This document shows positions 31,612 through 44,254 of a stretch of 64,000 nucleotides of DNA, piece by piece; position 1 is the stretch's first letter; every line of letters begins with the position of its first letter. The stretch lies in NCBI GenBank assembly GCA_023231475.1, contig JALJEE010002733.1, forward strand, positions 146,798-210,797. Direction: 5' to 3'. Under the pieces are notes generated by a model, which saw only the letters and a list, made by a program, of their open reading frames with translations, was not told the origin of the DNA and did no database searches. The DNA is from Seison nebaliae (lineage: Eukaryota > Rotifera > Pararotatoria > Seisonacea > Seisonidae). The translations under genes were made by a program, and so were the position numbers.

Positions 31612-32415
31612 TTACCCCAAAATGTTTTTGAATTTTTTACCGAATTCCACCTTTTCTGCCGGAATCATATTTACACCAATTTGAAGACATGCAATTTCTT
31701 CATCGAATTCATTTCGTGCCATTGCTGTCACATTGTAATGACCCTACGATATTAAAATGGTAATGAAAGAAAAGGAGTATGATGAGAATAACACTCGCTA
31801 GCCAACTAAGAATCTTACCAAATTTAGGTATTTCGGTTGAGAATTCTTGGGTGTCAATGACACCCGTAGAACTGCCAGTTAATGGACAAGAACAATCAAT
31901 TCCATATTCTTTCAAATTATCTGGGCAATTGTTTGGATAAAGTTTGAAAATTCGTTGCATAAAATCACAAACATCAGGATAGACACTGATATGAATTTAA
32001 TGATATTAGCAAAAATAAAATCATTAAAAAAGAAATCAACCAAGAACCCACTGGTTTTCCATCAATATGGAAACAACCAATTGGCACACTAAGACCAGCT
32101 ATTGTCCGTACGACGTTAACGTGCAAACTAATTACGCCTTCGTTTAGACAAAGTAGAGAAAATATTAAAATTATAAAATTGTACCACTTAAAGGTCGATC
32201 ATTTTGAACGACAATTCTCGCTTTCACATTTCCGGGTTGAACTACTGGATCTGGTGAAATTTCTATTTGTTGGAATTTGATCGGATTGTCATTTTTTCCT
32301 ATGAGAAATGTTAAAGAACTCTAATATATTTGATTAACTAACCACAATTGTGCCAGTTGAAAGCTTGGTTTAGATGAAGTACAAAGAAGTTCAGAAAAAT
32401 AATTTTACACAACAT
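31612..32415 (-). CDS. GM2 ganglioside activator-like ML-domain lipid-transfer protein
   Basis: Secreted or lysosomal lipid-binding protein. In mammals GM2A lifts ganglioside GM2 from the membrane for beta-hexosaminidase A. Five exons join in frame: 32415-32343, 32298-32185, 32137-32041, 31985-31793, 31743-31612, giving 202 residues. An N-terminal signal peptide ends near AFNWHNC. Family landmarks are EISPDPVVQPGNV (human LEPDPIIVPGNV), IAGLSVPIGCF, GSCVYPDVCDF, CPDNLKEYGIDCSCP and LSWLASGHYNVTA. The mature part keeps eight cysteines, as in GM2A. Homology forces the fourth exon to end at 31793, using the GTTATT donor rather than the canonical-looking GTAAG further upstream; reading through the latter gives a false frame. 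Introns are 47-55 bases. The substrate may not be GM2, since gangliosides are rare in invertebrates; a general glycolipid or sterol carrier role is possible. Confidence 0.92.
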
Positions 32416-32866
32416 TTTCTTTGGAGATAACCAATTTTTTTTCGGTTATTCTTTTCAATTATTTTATGTTTAGTCAAATACTTCTCCAAACATCATTTTG
32501 ATAAACAGAGTTATTTATGAGAAGATTCCCATCTGTGTCTTATCAATTTCATCTCGATTTCTGATTATTTGCCTCATTTATTCTCTCAAATAATATTATT
32601 TATTATTTATTTAAAAAATTCTCGTCGGGATAAGGAAGAAAAAGTAGAAAAAAAAAGTTTTGTCGTCCTCGGTGTCGATTAGATGATAATATTCATATTT
32701 ATATGAAATATGATAATAATTTTTTTAAGTTTTATTTTAAAATTTGAAGAAGATGTCAAAGATCGAAGAGAAATAGGAGAAGATTATAATTTTTATTTGG
32801 AATTAAATGTGACTATTGAAATTGTCCATTCCATTATACGAATAAATTAGATGGACATCCTGTTTT

Positions 32867-34935
32867 TTACTCACAGGCCAGTTTATGGTCAAAGCTCGAT
32901 AAGGCGATTCCAAAAGCCTGAATAGCGCACATCGGGTATTGGAAATCACAGGTGAACACATCATCAGAAATCCGTCCAAATTGCATTACGATGTAGTCGG
33001 CTAAATAATGAGAGAATTGAAATGATTTCTCAATAGGAAAAAGGACTAACGATCTTTCTCATGAATAATTTGGAAATTCTTAATTGATGGTTGTGTAACA
33101 CGTCCATGGAAATTGAGAACATATGATTGGGTTTCTATAAAGAGAATAATTAAATAAAAGAAAATAAATGTAAATGAGACAAACCTTCATTCCAAACTGG
33201 CGACTTGTTATTAAGTTGAAGTAAATTGTCCATGTTCATATGTTTGCGTCGTTCGATTAATGTTTGATTCTCCTGAAGAGAAAATAGAAAAAAATTATTT
33301 GGAGACTAAAACGAACATTCACTGGTTGCACTTCGACTCGTTGTTTCTCAGGATGCATTCCCGGAATAATAATCGTCATTTTTCTTGGTCCTCGGAAACC
33401 TAAAACATTTGTGTCCTTCAAATGAAATAGAGTGTGATAAGAATTGAGGAAAAAATAAAGAAAACATAAATTATCGCTGCCAATTCTTTACGCAGCTCAT
33501 GGGAAGCACTACGCTTCGAAGGTGATTGTCCATTGTCGTATACCGTAAAATTGGTACCCATAATATTAGCTCTGATTAAATGAGAAAGTTTAAATGAGAA
33601 ATTAATAATTGAAAGAATTTGGAGAGGAACCTCACTTTACCTAGAAAGTTATCGCCCTCTCGTGATAAATCGCAGGGATTGGCAGAAATCAAATAGTTGG
33701 ATGTTGCACTATATCGTCTCTTTCGAGCGGCTAACAAAAATTTGAATGGTTTCTCATTCACGTCACTTCGTAGTGGACCATTACGGAAATGCTCTAGATG
33801 CATTTGATATGTTGGACCAAAATGACCGTCGCCATTTCGACGGTCTCTCGTTACTCGACAACGAACTATAACTTTGTTAGGTGCCGGTTGGAAAACGAAA
33901 TCATTCAAATTTCGCGATGCTTGACGAGACATTTCCTTATATTGTTCTTTCTCGATTTCTAATCGTTTTACTTCGTCCTCATCAATTTCAGGTTCCTCCG
34001 CAACCGTTTGAGGATTCACCGTCAATAAATTATCCTTGTCATTTGTAACCGCCGATTTGGCTGGACGACTATGATCTCCGTCACCATGGTTCTCGTCAAT
34101 CGAATCCTCTGAACTGGTTCGGTTTGAATATTTCGGTGGTTCGTCCTCCATCAATTGCTCAAGCGATTCATCCTTCGACACATCAGTTGAATCATTTTTC
34201 GGCAATTTATTTTTTCCTTTACTTTTCTTCTTTTTCGATTGTTGTTCACCATCTTTGATTTCTTCTCCTTTTTGTTGATTGTAGGTAAATTTAGTTTTTT
34301 CTTTCGTTTCTTATAAAAGAAGAAGATTATAAAGAGAATTAGTTTGAATTGAAAAAGCAGAAACTTTTGATTGATTCACTTTTCGGCTCATCAATACCCT
34401 CCACCAAACAATTGTCCCTATGCTTCTTTTCAATTATAACGTTATTATTATTGTTGCTATTATTCCCCTGTGGCGGTTGTTCAGTAATGTCCAATATTTG
34501 GATATTATCGTTGTCATTCGATGTAACTCTATGGAATATATATAATTAGAAGATAAGAATAGAAGAAAAAAAGAAACTTTTCCGAATTATATTCGAAATG
34601 ACTGTTATTAATATGAATCTTCTGAACTTTCTTATTCAGATCATCTTCATCGTCGTAAGATTGATTTGTATATCCCTTAGGACGATTGCTTGGTTTAGCT
34701 ATATGTGATTGAGATATAGAGACATAAGTTGAAAAGACAAGACTTCTATTTGAAACTAACATGCGATAGATAACATTGCATTGTATTCCTGTTGTCGGGC
34801 TAAAGCGATACATCGGTTTCGTTCTTCTATTCGGCGGTTCTCATCTTCCGAGTCAGAACTATCCTTAATAAGTCTTTTTAAATAGAGAAGTGATGGGAAT
34901 TAAGAAAAAGAAATTACAAACGATCCAGGAATCAT
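32867..34935 (-). CDS. TULP: Tubby-like protein
   Basis: Phosphoinositide-binding adaptor. TULP3 and relatives deliver receptors into primary cilia via IFT-A. Ten exons: 34935-34922, 34873-34761, 34698-34603, 34526-34365, 34309-33631, 33571-33466, 33415-33317, 33272-33185, 33134-33051, 33000-32867; 524 residues. The first 260 residues are acidic and low complexity with lysine clusters. The tubby barrel (about 265-524) shows [77 protein letters not shown] and the terminal [10 protein letters not shown]. The basic patch that binds PI(4,5)P2 (KR/RKRR) is kept. An N-terminal helix [21 protein letters not shown] may correspond to the IFT-A-binding helix of TULP3; that is inference. The first exon has only 14 coding bases. 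One donor, at 34602, reads GTCATT. Confidence 0.96.
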
Positions 34936-35584
34936 TTTAAAGTCAAAACAAATTTTTCTTTTTGCGCTTAGTCGAAAATGATAATATTGTATAAATGACT
35001 GAATTTTTATAGTTGTTTAATTCTCGAGCATCTATATACACATGTGGGACATTGAGTTAATGGAATGGAATAAGCGCAAAATTATTTTAAAAATTTATTA
35101 TGATATTTCAAATTATGTTGTCATGGATACTGGAACGAAATCGATATACCTTCTGCAAACTTCTCCCTACAACATTTCTTCCATTTCAATTAATGGCCTT
35201 TCACATCATTGTTTGGGCCAATAAATTCTCCAATATCATTAAATCTTTACAAACTTATCAAATAGTTTATTGTTTTTAATAATATAATTTGCATATTCCT
35301 CATTAATGAATTCCCAATGAATCATGTAATATCGTCCCATAACAAATATGAGTGGAACATGGAACAAAAGGAATATTCATTATAATTTTTTTTACTTATC
35401 AATCAATTCTCAAAAAATTAATTAGTCAGATTATTCATTCAACTCGATAGAGCTAATTTCTTAAAAAGTAGGAACAACTAAAAATCATTTGATGATATTA
35501 GGAAGACAAAAATGAAAAGATCGGTGAAAAAAATTAGTTTCTCTCATTTGACAAAATTGAACAAAGTAACGAACTTAACTGAAA
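34936..35584. promoter_or_regulatory. Spacer between the divergent tubby-like and ARM-like genes
   Basis: About 650 bases between two gene starts pointing away from each other, so it probably holds both promoters. A chance 60-codon frame at 35042-35224 has no recognisable content. No clear TATA element near either start. Confidence 0.4.
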
Positions 35585-36401
35585 ATGCATCAATTTGACG
35601 ATTTTCAATACGATAAGGACGATGAGGAAGATAAGGATATTGGATATATAGTTATAGTTCAATCGTTTGAAATACTTTCTAGGAAAACGTCGATTCCCCA
35701 TGATCGAATTGATGCGCTCAAACGTATAGCAGTTGAGACATTTTTAGGTACTCCGACTGCACGTTCTTGTACTGCTTCCAATATCGATATCGTCATTAAC
35801 GTTATAGTCAATGATGATGATAGTGAAGAGGTACAATTACAAGCTATTATCTGTTTATCTGAAATTGCTGCAGCTCATCGTGATTTGAATGCTTTAGTTT
35901 CATTTTAATTCTATCATTATCATTATCATCTTTCATCAATTAAATTAGTTACGACAGAAAAAAGTTGTGAAGTTAGTTTGGGATCTCATCATCTCCACTG
36001 TTAGCGAGAGATACATGGCATGGGGTTGCTATTGTCTTTCGAATTTAGCGGCGGGAGGCATTGAACCATTAGAACATGTGAAGAGCATCGTCTCGTCTGA
36101 AGTGTCCAGTTGGGAACGATTGACCACATTAGGTATTTGGCAACGTATATGGATTCAAAATTATGCGGCCGTTCTCGCCGATTTACTCAACATTACATTA
36201 ACCATACCTTCGACATCCGTCGCTCCTTTAACAATAAGTTTTCGTCAGCGATCACCATCGATAGAACAGGAATATCGTCATAGAAAACGATATAAGTTGA
36301 GAGGGATAGATGTGGATAAGAATGCAATTATCGCCAAGAGTTATGTGAAGAAAATGGACGTTAAGTTAAATAAACGTACTCAATTACAATTGATGAATTA
36401 A
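35585..36401 (+). CDS. Unknown helical-repeat (ARM/HEAT-like) protein
   Basis: Two exons, 35585-35896 and 35949-36401, join in frame to 254 residues. I do not recognise the family. Regular amphipathic helices such as DRIDALKRIAVETFL, EEVQLQAIICLSEIAAAH and YMAWGCYCLSNLAAGG resemble ARM repeats: the pattern of small residues with CLSEIA and CLSNLA at similar places is typical. The N-terminus is acidic (DDFQYDKDDEEDKD), and the last 60 residues are basic (RQRSPSIEQEYRHRKRYK), perhaps for RNA, membrane or nuclear targeting. The protein is short for importin-alpha or beta-catenin relatives. The gene ends 125 bases before the dynein-light-chain-like gene on the same strand. The start is the first ATG of the frame; an upstream exon is not excluded. 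Confidence 0.55.
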
Positions 36402-36526
36402 GAGAAGAGTTAACAAAAGATTGATAATTTTATTGACGAAATAAATTGAGAAGATGAATTGAAATTAAATAAAATTCGAATTAGAAAACAATTCCTTTAT
36501 TTCCTTTTTAGTTTCACGCTAATTTT

Positions 36527-36957
36527 ATGAATAATCCAATTTTGGATAGTGAGAAATTTCGAGTCGAGACGATACAAGATGAATTAATTGTTCGTTCTAT
36601 TTTAAAATGATTCGGTTCAACTCATCTGTTAATATTTAGCGTGAGAAGCGAACGAGATATTATGAGCAAGATAAGGAATTTCGAGGTATATCCATCATTG
36701 ATTCAGATATGAGTGAATTGCGACTTAAAAGAATAATTTCAATTCTCTGGAATATTATTGCTCCGAATGGATGTTTAGAAGAAGCGACACAAAGTCTGAA
36801 AATTGAATTAGATAAGGAATTCGGACAAACTTGGAATTGTGTTTGTGGAACTTCAGTCACTTACAACATCCGTCACTTATCACCTGACAATTACGCGTTA
36901 TTCAATTTTGCTGATCAATATTTAGTTTTCATTTTCCGAAGAGTGGAAACATTTTAA
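36527..36957 (+). CDS. Dynein light chain (LC8/DNAL4 superfamily), divergent
   Basis: Two exons, 36527-36589 and 36640-36957, give 126 residues. The second half follows the LC8 fold order: helix LKRIISILWNIIAPN, helix TQSLKIELDKEFGQTWNCV (LC8: IKKEFDKKYNPTWHCIVG), then strands VCGTSVTYNIRHL and YLVFIFRRVE. Family members are light chains of cytoplasmic or axonemal dynein and also serve as dimerising hubs for many partners. The N-terminal 45 residues are extra and charged (REKRTRYYEQDKEF). Divergence is higher than for true DYNLL, which is nearly invariant, so an axonemal or DNAL4-type light chain is more likely. The 50-base intron begins GTTCGT. The gene converges with the long minus-strand gene ending at 37093. 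Confidence 0.75.
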
Positions 36958-36969
36958 AATGTTTATTGA

Positions 36970-36975
36970 AATAAA
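36970..36975 (+). terminator. Polyadenylation signal AATAAA of the dynein-light-chain-like gene
   Basis: AATAAA 13 bases after the stop, with a second overlapping copy just downstream. On the other strand a TTTATT (37086-37091) directly follows the stop codon of the convergent gene and could serve it. Confidence 0.6.
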
Positions 36976-37092
36976 AATAAAATTGTGTCCAACAAAAAAA
37001 AGATTTGATATTCCGACAAAAATGGCAAAGTTTCTTTCAAACGCAAAATTAAGTTTCGTTATCGAATAAATATAAAAAAACGAAGTTTATTA

Positions 37093-40000
37093 TTATTTGC
37101 CCCAAAACGTATTCAATTCGTACTTGAATTTATTAGTCTCAACATCAGGCGTTGCTTCCAATTTGGGAAGTTCATCATCAAATAAATTTGCTTTCTTCTT
37201 CGGTTTCAACATTACGATATGGAACGGTGATGTTTCTCCTTCCGTTTTCGATGTTTGTTTCTCCATCCACGTATCTTGATCATTTCCATTCTTCTCCAAC
37301 TCTTCGCTAAACGTATGAAATGGAATGAAATTATAATTGGTATCGGTGGATGGCGCTTTCTCTTCATTCTCCAATTGACTCACAATATTACTCTTCTCAA
37401 TATCCGATGAACTAGTTGATAAAAGTAGAGAATTCGTATTATATAATTCGTTCAATTTATCTTTATCAGTAATATCTGAATCGTCTTTTTTTTCCATTTC
37501 ATTCTTCAACAAATTCAATTGTTCGGTAAGTGAATCGAAAAAGATATCTTTGAAAGTTCCATGAGAATCGACGTTGTTTATCGGATTAAATGCCAAATCG
37601 ACTTTACTTAAATCAACTTCATCACATTTTTCTTTAGTTTCATTTAGTAATTTCAAATTGTCATCAACTTTATCAGGTGAAGATAAACTAAAGTTATGAT
37701 CACGATGATAATTGTAATCGGAGATTTTATAAGAAGAACAATTGAAATTTTGGTCAATGGGAAATACCGTATCGATTTTTGGTGTCAACTCCACTTCCTT
37801 CTCCGCATTCCTCTCAGACAGAGTATTCTCACTTTCTTCATTTCCAAACAATTTTTCTTTCATTTTATAATCGTAAAAATTTTCGAAATTGGGAGAATCG
37901 GCTGTTAAGAAATCGGCACCATCTGTTTCGTTGTCGATCGGATTCAATTGTTCAATTGATTCACTCTCATCCATTAGAGACGAAAGAGAATCCAATTTAC
38001 AAATGTCGTTGGTGATTGATTTGTGTTCTTCAGAAAAAACATTTTCATTCTTCTTTTTTATTCCCTTTTCAAAATCGAGACTTTTCTCTTGGAAATTTTT
38101 GTAATAATTCTCTAATTCTTCAGTTCGAACAGAATTATTATTATTCGTTCTCTTCTCATCCGAACCTAAATATGTTGAGATACGACCAAATATCGATTGC
38201 GGTTCAGGTCGATTTGTTGGCATACGAATATGAGGCGGTCGTTTCATTGTTCTTTTTATTATGATTTTATTTGCCGGTAATGGTGGCACGGTGATTGATT
38301 GACATTCAGCTGCTACCACATTTGTCGTAGTGCTCGATTTGACATTCCAATCATCATTCTTCAAAATTGGCGTATAAGATTTTGGACTGTCAGTTTTGGA
38401 TCGACAAGTTCCATTATTTCCGTTTATCGCTCGTCCTTGTCGTATACGACGTTGACGAATAGTATTGCGACTATTATCCATTTTCTTTAATTTTTCTCGA
38501 TTTCTCCTCAACAGATTTTTCCCGTCATAACAATCAGCGTCACAAGAATTTGCAGATTTCACTGAATTTATCGTCGCTTTCTCCATTTTCTGATAACCAT
38601 GAAAACTGACTTGTTTCTTTATAGATGGATTAGATATTCGTCTGATTTGTGGTTCTTCTGCTTTCTCTTTCTTCTGATGGGAATTGATTGAATGTTTCGA
38701 TGAGATCGATCCAACAGAACGACTATGTGATCTTCTGATAGTCTTCAAAATATGCGAACGAGTTCGATGAGTTTTTGGAGATGTATTCGATCGTAATTGT
38801 TCTTCTTTTACATAATTTCTTTCGTGATCAATCGAACGTATATTAGTTGAGGGACATTGTGATAAATTTTTACAAAGTCTATTACCTGATTGATAAAGTG
38901 GTGGTGATAAAGCACCGAAAACAGCTGGATTATATTGGACATTGTGTGCATATTCCATTTTGGCATATAACGGATTTATATTATATTTTATTGGATTAAC
39001 TGATGTTGGTAATTTTCCCTGAAAGTTTTCACTTGATTTTCTTGCAGTTGCAATATCATGATTATTTTTCCGATATTGATCCTTCATATAATTCGCACCA
39101 GTTTTATCATGAAAATGTTTCGTGGCACTTGGTGTCGTTTTTGTATAATATTGGGACTTGAATAAATGTCGAGAAGAATGTCGATCATTATTTTTCCCGT
39201 TTGGCTGACTTTCATTTAATAAATGACGATTCGTATGTTGATGCTTCATTTGTTGGGTGTCTGTTATCGATTTCCGACTATGTGTTCGCGATTTCGGTCT
39301 ATATTTTCTTTTCTGATGTTTCGAATTACCATATTCTAATTTATCTACTTTGTTGCCATGTGACTGTTCCGAATTACGTATGGTTACATCTGTTATGGAT
39401 TTAGTATATATGACCGATGATGTATTATCTGATTCTCCTCCTTTTAATTCATCGGTCGGATTGACTAAAGTTCCACTAGTCGCTAATAATTGATTGGGAA
39501 TGTATGTGAGAGAGAGTGTTGTACTGGAAGTTTTCGTGAGACTGGGATGACGTCGTTTTGAAGAATGACTTCGTCTTATCGTCGTACGATGTTTACTGGA
39601 AGTTTTGTTTTGTGAATGTGATCCTTTAAGATGAGCGGAAATTTTCGATTTTACCGAATGACGACATCTCAGTGATCTACTATCATTCGATTTAGTCCGA
39701 ACTTTCTCATCATCCATTCCAAAACGACCACCTTGAATTCTGCTCGAATTGACACGTGATTTATGTTTATAAATCTTCGAAGAAGAATGACGTCTACTGT
39801 GATGGATAGATGCTTGAGAAGACGATTTGCCAATGGCCGATTTCTTCATCATTTGTATTTCGTTGTTCAATTCATTAATTTGTCTGATTAACGAACCTTG
39901 ATCCATATATTCCAAATTCGTATTAACAGCACGTGGTACACTAAAATCTTTAGGACGTAATCGTTCGACTGTTTTGAATTCTAATCGATTCTTCTCCAAT

Positions 40001-41306
40001 AAAATCTTTAACATATTCTCTAAATTTTCCGTTCGCTTCTTTATAATTTCCGCTTCTGTTAAATCTATTATGTTAGCGATTGGTTTTTCCGATGGAGCAT
40101 TCTTTATGTTCAGTTCATCTTCAAATGAAAAACCAAAATTCATTCGAGTGATATTGAGTTCGTTTAGATCCGAAGATTTACATGGAGACTTTAAAGTTGA
40201 ATTGATAATTTGCTTCGATTTCGTTTTCTCCAAAAACGGTGGTTTAGATTTCGGACAAACCTTATCATCAACTGTCGAATATGTGAACGTTTTATGTTCC
40301 TTCTTTTGTCGACGATGTTCTTGTTCGTATGTGGATGGCGGAAAATATTTGAAATTATCTTTTCCTGTAGATTGTCTAAATTCTTTAGATTTGAATGTTT
40401 GGAACTCTTTCTTCGCATCATACAACGATTGACGTACATTCTCATTCTCTTTAAATTGTGATTTCATACTTGGAGGAATAGGAACATTCGTATCAGGAGC
40501 GATAGGTGTCTGTGAACCTTTCTTCTTTATTGGTTCTACAAATTTCTTACAATAAAGTTCTGTTTCTTCATCTTTCCCAACACTCTCACTCTAAATAAAA
40601 TTGTCATTATAATGTAATTCTTGTTAAGTAAAATGAAACCGTCGTACATGGTAATGAAACATGTGGTGGTTTATATTCTATAAAAGATTTTATAGATTAT
40701 AAATATTTGCTTTTCAAGAAAATTAGATAAGAAATATTAACCACATAAAGGCAAAGTGACATTAAGTTCCCTCAATCGTGCTCGTACTTGTTTCCGACGT
40801 ATATCCAATTGTTCTTTGTCAATTTTCGATTTAACTTTATTCAGATAATTTTGAGATTGTTTCAATTTGAGAAATTTTTCTTTGCCGATCAATGTCTCTG
40901 GTATAACATCTTCACGATCGACCGATGTTTTATCGCCCTCTTTTTTCTTCATCATTTTAGCAACACTGTTCAATGTCATCAGATCGTTGAGATATGTGTC
41001 GGATTTATTGCACGGTTTGGCAATTCCTTTCTCGGAGAGATATCCAATTTGGTTGGTATCATAACGATTATCGACGACACCCTTCTCTAATAAAGTTCTC
41101 AGGTAAAACAAATGTTTACCATTCGATAATTCGACATCTAACAACCGGGGCATGGCTTTCTTTAAATTTGTTGCGGAGCACTTGGGAGATTGAACATCAA
41201 CATTTTTAGATAGTTCTTCCATTTTAAGCTCGCTACCGCTTAAGCGAACAAAATCACAACAAAGAGACTCATCCGATACATAATCATTGTCGGCTAAACA
41301 CTTCAT
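37093..41306 (-). CDS. Unknown large disordered basic/acidic protein
   Basis: Three exons (41306-40742, 40677-40640, 40590-37093) join in frame to 1,366 residues. I do not recognise it. The N-terminal 190 residues look folded or helical (RLLDVELSNGKHLFYLRTLL, ending LRELNVTLPLCG). Short coiled-coil stretches follow near residues 385-450 (ENMLKILLEKNRLEF, IRQINELNNEIQMMKK). The middle is strongly basic, rich in Ser, His, Arg and Lys (RRSHSSKRRHPSLTK and several similar RRSHS blocks). The last 400 residues are acidic, ending with KKANLFDDELPKLE and NTFWGK. A KEN sequence occurs near residue 250. Such a layout is common among cytoskeletal, centrosomal and chromatin scaffolds, but no function can be assigned. 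The start at 41306 is the first ATG of an open stretch that extends about 60 bases further upstream. Confidence 0.7.
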
Positions 41307-41621
41307 GTTTCGAAACAGATTTCGTATAATTTCATGTAGGTAAAAACTTAAAATGAAGTAGTCCAAAATAAAAAAAAAGATTTAAAAAATTTTCAATTAA
41401 GTTTCGCTTTTCTTTGATGTAGTAAAAAAGTAGAAATTCCGTTTTTTCGGAAAATGGCAATTTTTTGCTTTTCCACTTTTCATTCGTTGGGAAAGACAAC
41501 GAATTTTGTGATTACATTCGATTTCAATAATGTTCACATTTTTATTACTTCGAAACTTTATTTATTTGAATTATGAAAGTCAACACTAAAAATTATCTGG
41601 GAATCATCATCCTAATCTGCT
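41307..41621. other. Short spacer between the two unknown disordered genes
   Basis: AT-rich with small imperfect inverted repeats such as TTCCGTTTTTTCGGAA (about 41438-41453). It probably holds the promoter of the 1,366-residue gene and the 3' end of the 765-residue gene. Nothing else is visible. Confidence 0.4.
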
Positions 41622-43965
41622 TCATTGAATTTGACAAGCTGCCTTATTTTTTATTTTTTTCTCATTTTTGAATTTTGGAGTTTCTCTTTCTGAAGACAAT
41701 TCCACGAAAGTTTGTCCTTTCGTTTCTTCAGTTTTCATCAACTCCGTTTCTTCGTTCTTGTGTTTCAGTTCAATTAGTTTCGAATCAAAAATATCACTTC
41801 CCTCCCCGAACGAATTATTATCAATCGATTCGTTTTCTTTTGATATTGTTGGAAAATATGTGATGGGAAACGACAAATCAATTTGGGTTTGTGTTGACTT
41901 CATCGAACGTACAGTAGTATTGGGAAGTTCATCGAATTCACTATTACTTTTTTCTGATTCAACTTTAAATTCTTCTTCATTCTCTTCTTCCGATTTACTC
42001 TCTAATGTTGCAACGAACATTTCGAACGGTTTTTGAGTACAATTCAAAATTTCACCATTCTTTTTCAAGAAAATTTCACAATTATTCTCAACCACTTCTG
42101 TGGTGGGAACGACTCTGTTCGGTGTGACTGGTGTCAACTTTATGCGGCTCTCATCGGGAAATAATAAACTGTTGATTGACGAATCTTTAGTAAATGGAAT
42201 TGTTGAATGACCATAGTCATCTTTGAAAGTGTTTCTATATCGATTATTCGAAAGTTCGATAGTTCTGGGAAATTTGAAATGACAAATTAAAGATGATTTC
42301 AAAAATTAACTTGGATGGATTTGGAAAATTTTTATTAATCACTTTTTTAGGAGTGTTGCCTAATACGCCTATCATTTTTCTCGGGAATAATTGTCGATGA
42401 CCAATATCAGTTGTGAATGGATTGTCGAAATCGAGACCTTTCCGATGTTTCGAACTAGTGTTAGGTAAATTGCAATTAGCGACAGATGTTAAATCGGTAC
42501 ATGAAGTCGCATACATATGTTTTTCGAAGTTGGTTTGAGAATGTTTGAAAGGTTCCTTCTTCTCCATTTTGGTGGAAAGAGTCGTTCGAATTTTATTCTT
42601 TCTTTCACCCATCTTCGCAGGTGACAAACTCATTTTTTTATGTTTCTGATGATTTACTCTAGAAACTGACGATGATTCTCCCATCGGCTTTTTTCGTTGA
42701 CTCTCTTTCTCACTCTTACTACGTATCTGCGGTTTGTCATTCATTCGGAGACTCTTCTTATTAACGAACGGATCTACAAACGTCTCTTCTCCAACTACTT
42801 GTTTACCCTTCTTTTGCACCAACTTACTCTTATCCAATATGATGACGATATGTTTCTCTGGATTGTATTTGAATTTCGTCCCTGGATTTTGTATGGAAAT
42901 CGCCTTATTTACATTCACTTCATCAGAAAACGGACTGAGTTCCACTCCATATTTCGAGAATGAACTCATTCGATACGTTTCCTCCGAAATATCAGCCAAA
43001 CATGGCGTAGATGTGGCGCTGTCTTGGAACTTCTTATTTTCCGATTTATTATTCTTCTCACATTTAATCGGTTTCGTATATACTGCTAACGAATTGTATG
43101 ATTCAAGCACTGGATCTGATAAATTATCAGCATCTATTATAAGTAACGGTTTTTCTTTCTCCGGATTTGAAGTTCTTCGAAGTCCTGTATCGATCTCTAA
43201 TTCGGCATTAGTATCATTTATTTTCTTTTCCATTTGCCGTAAAGACAGATTAACGAAACAATTCGTTGGATTTCCCAATAATCGATTATAAAACGAAACA
43301 TCTTTTTTCTCTTGATCCGAAGTTTGAGGAGAGGCTGTATCGGAATATGTCTGATTTGGTTGATAATGAAACAATTTCTCATTCTCTCCTTTATCACTCT
43401 CAGGTGATAATTTCATAAAGTTACGTTTTGTTATATGTTCTTTAAATATGTCGTCGGTGGAGAGGACTAACGTATTATGTGGCTTACTAGATTGATTGGT
43501 GTTTGTACAATTATCATTTGACGGTTTCGAATTATTGGAGAGTTCTTTTCCATATAAAATTTCTGGATCCTGTGATAAGTTCTGAGAGTCATTTGCTGGT
43601 AATATTTCTAATGGATCGGTAGTTGGTTGTTGTAATAACGTTTTAACTTCGTCCGTATTATATGTGTAATACGTATTGGTATTAGTAACGTCCATGTTAG
43701 TTGGCCTGTGGAGAGTGGTAGGGTAGTAGGTAGTCGGCTCATCTTTCCCATTCGGAGTTGAGAAAGGTATGAGAGATGTTTGTAGATTGTCTGACAAAGA
43801 GATTTTGTTTTCGCAAAAATTCCTAATATAAGCACTACTTCCTTTAGATATGGGCAATTGAGTTCGACGAATGTCGATTGTCGGAACGATTTTCTCCTCC
43901 GTCAAATTGAATATCGTCTCATCGTAATAAGCGGAAGCACCATCATAAGTTGCACCGTTTGTCAT
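41622..43965 (-). CDS. Unknown disordered Ser/Thr/Lys-rich protein
   Basis: Two exons, 43965-42311 and 42264-41622, encode 765 residues across a 46-base intron starting GTTAAT. I recognise no domain. The protein is hydrophilic, with many Ser/Thr-Pro sites in basic context (for example GNTPKKVINK, LTPVTPNRV, SLSPAKMGERK), a KEN sequence (SKENESID) in the last quarter and an acidic segment (SKSEEENEEEF) followed by a lysine-rich end. These are the marks of a cell-cycle-phosphorylated, APC/C-degraded protein, but motifs this short occur by chance, so that is speculation. It lies head to tail with the 1,366-residue gene, 315 bases upstream of it; I could not align the two as duplicates. The start ATG at 43965 begins a 1.65-kb open exon. 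Confidence 0.7.
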
Positions 43966-44254
43966 TTAAGTGATTTGGGTTTTAGTTTATCATTAAAATT
44001 AACGTAAAGAATCAGGAGCACAAAGGAAAGGAAAGATCAAAAAATGAATACAACAAATTTTCACTTTTATTGGATAATTTAATGTTTGTGTATCCCATTT
44101 ATCTATTGCATTCAAACTAGTCAAACCGCTTTCAAAATGGATCAGACTAGTTCAATTTTGAATATAAGCAATAGGAGTTAGTGAAAGTAATTGAGAAATA
44201 ATTTTAATTTTCATATTAATCATTTCGTTTAATATCCGTTTCAAGTAATTTCGA

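Noticed and set aside
35042-35224. 60-codon frame between the tubby-like and ARM-like genes
   Set aside because: No recognisable sequence, no intron-joined partner exon, and it lies in a promoter spacer.
41668-42036. Long plus-strand frames opposite the 765-residue gene (also at 42734-43291 and 39974-40432)
   Set aside because: They mirror the minus-strand coding sequence; their Ser/Phe-rich translations are typical antisense shadows.
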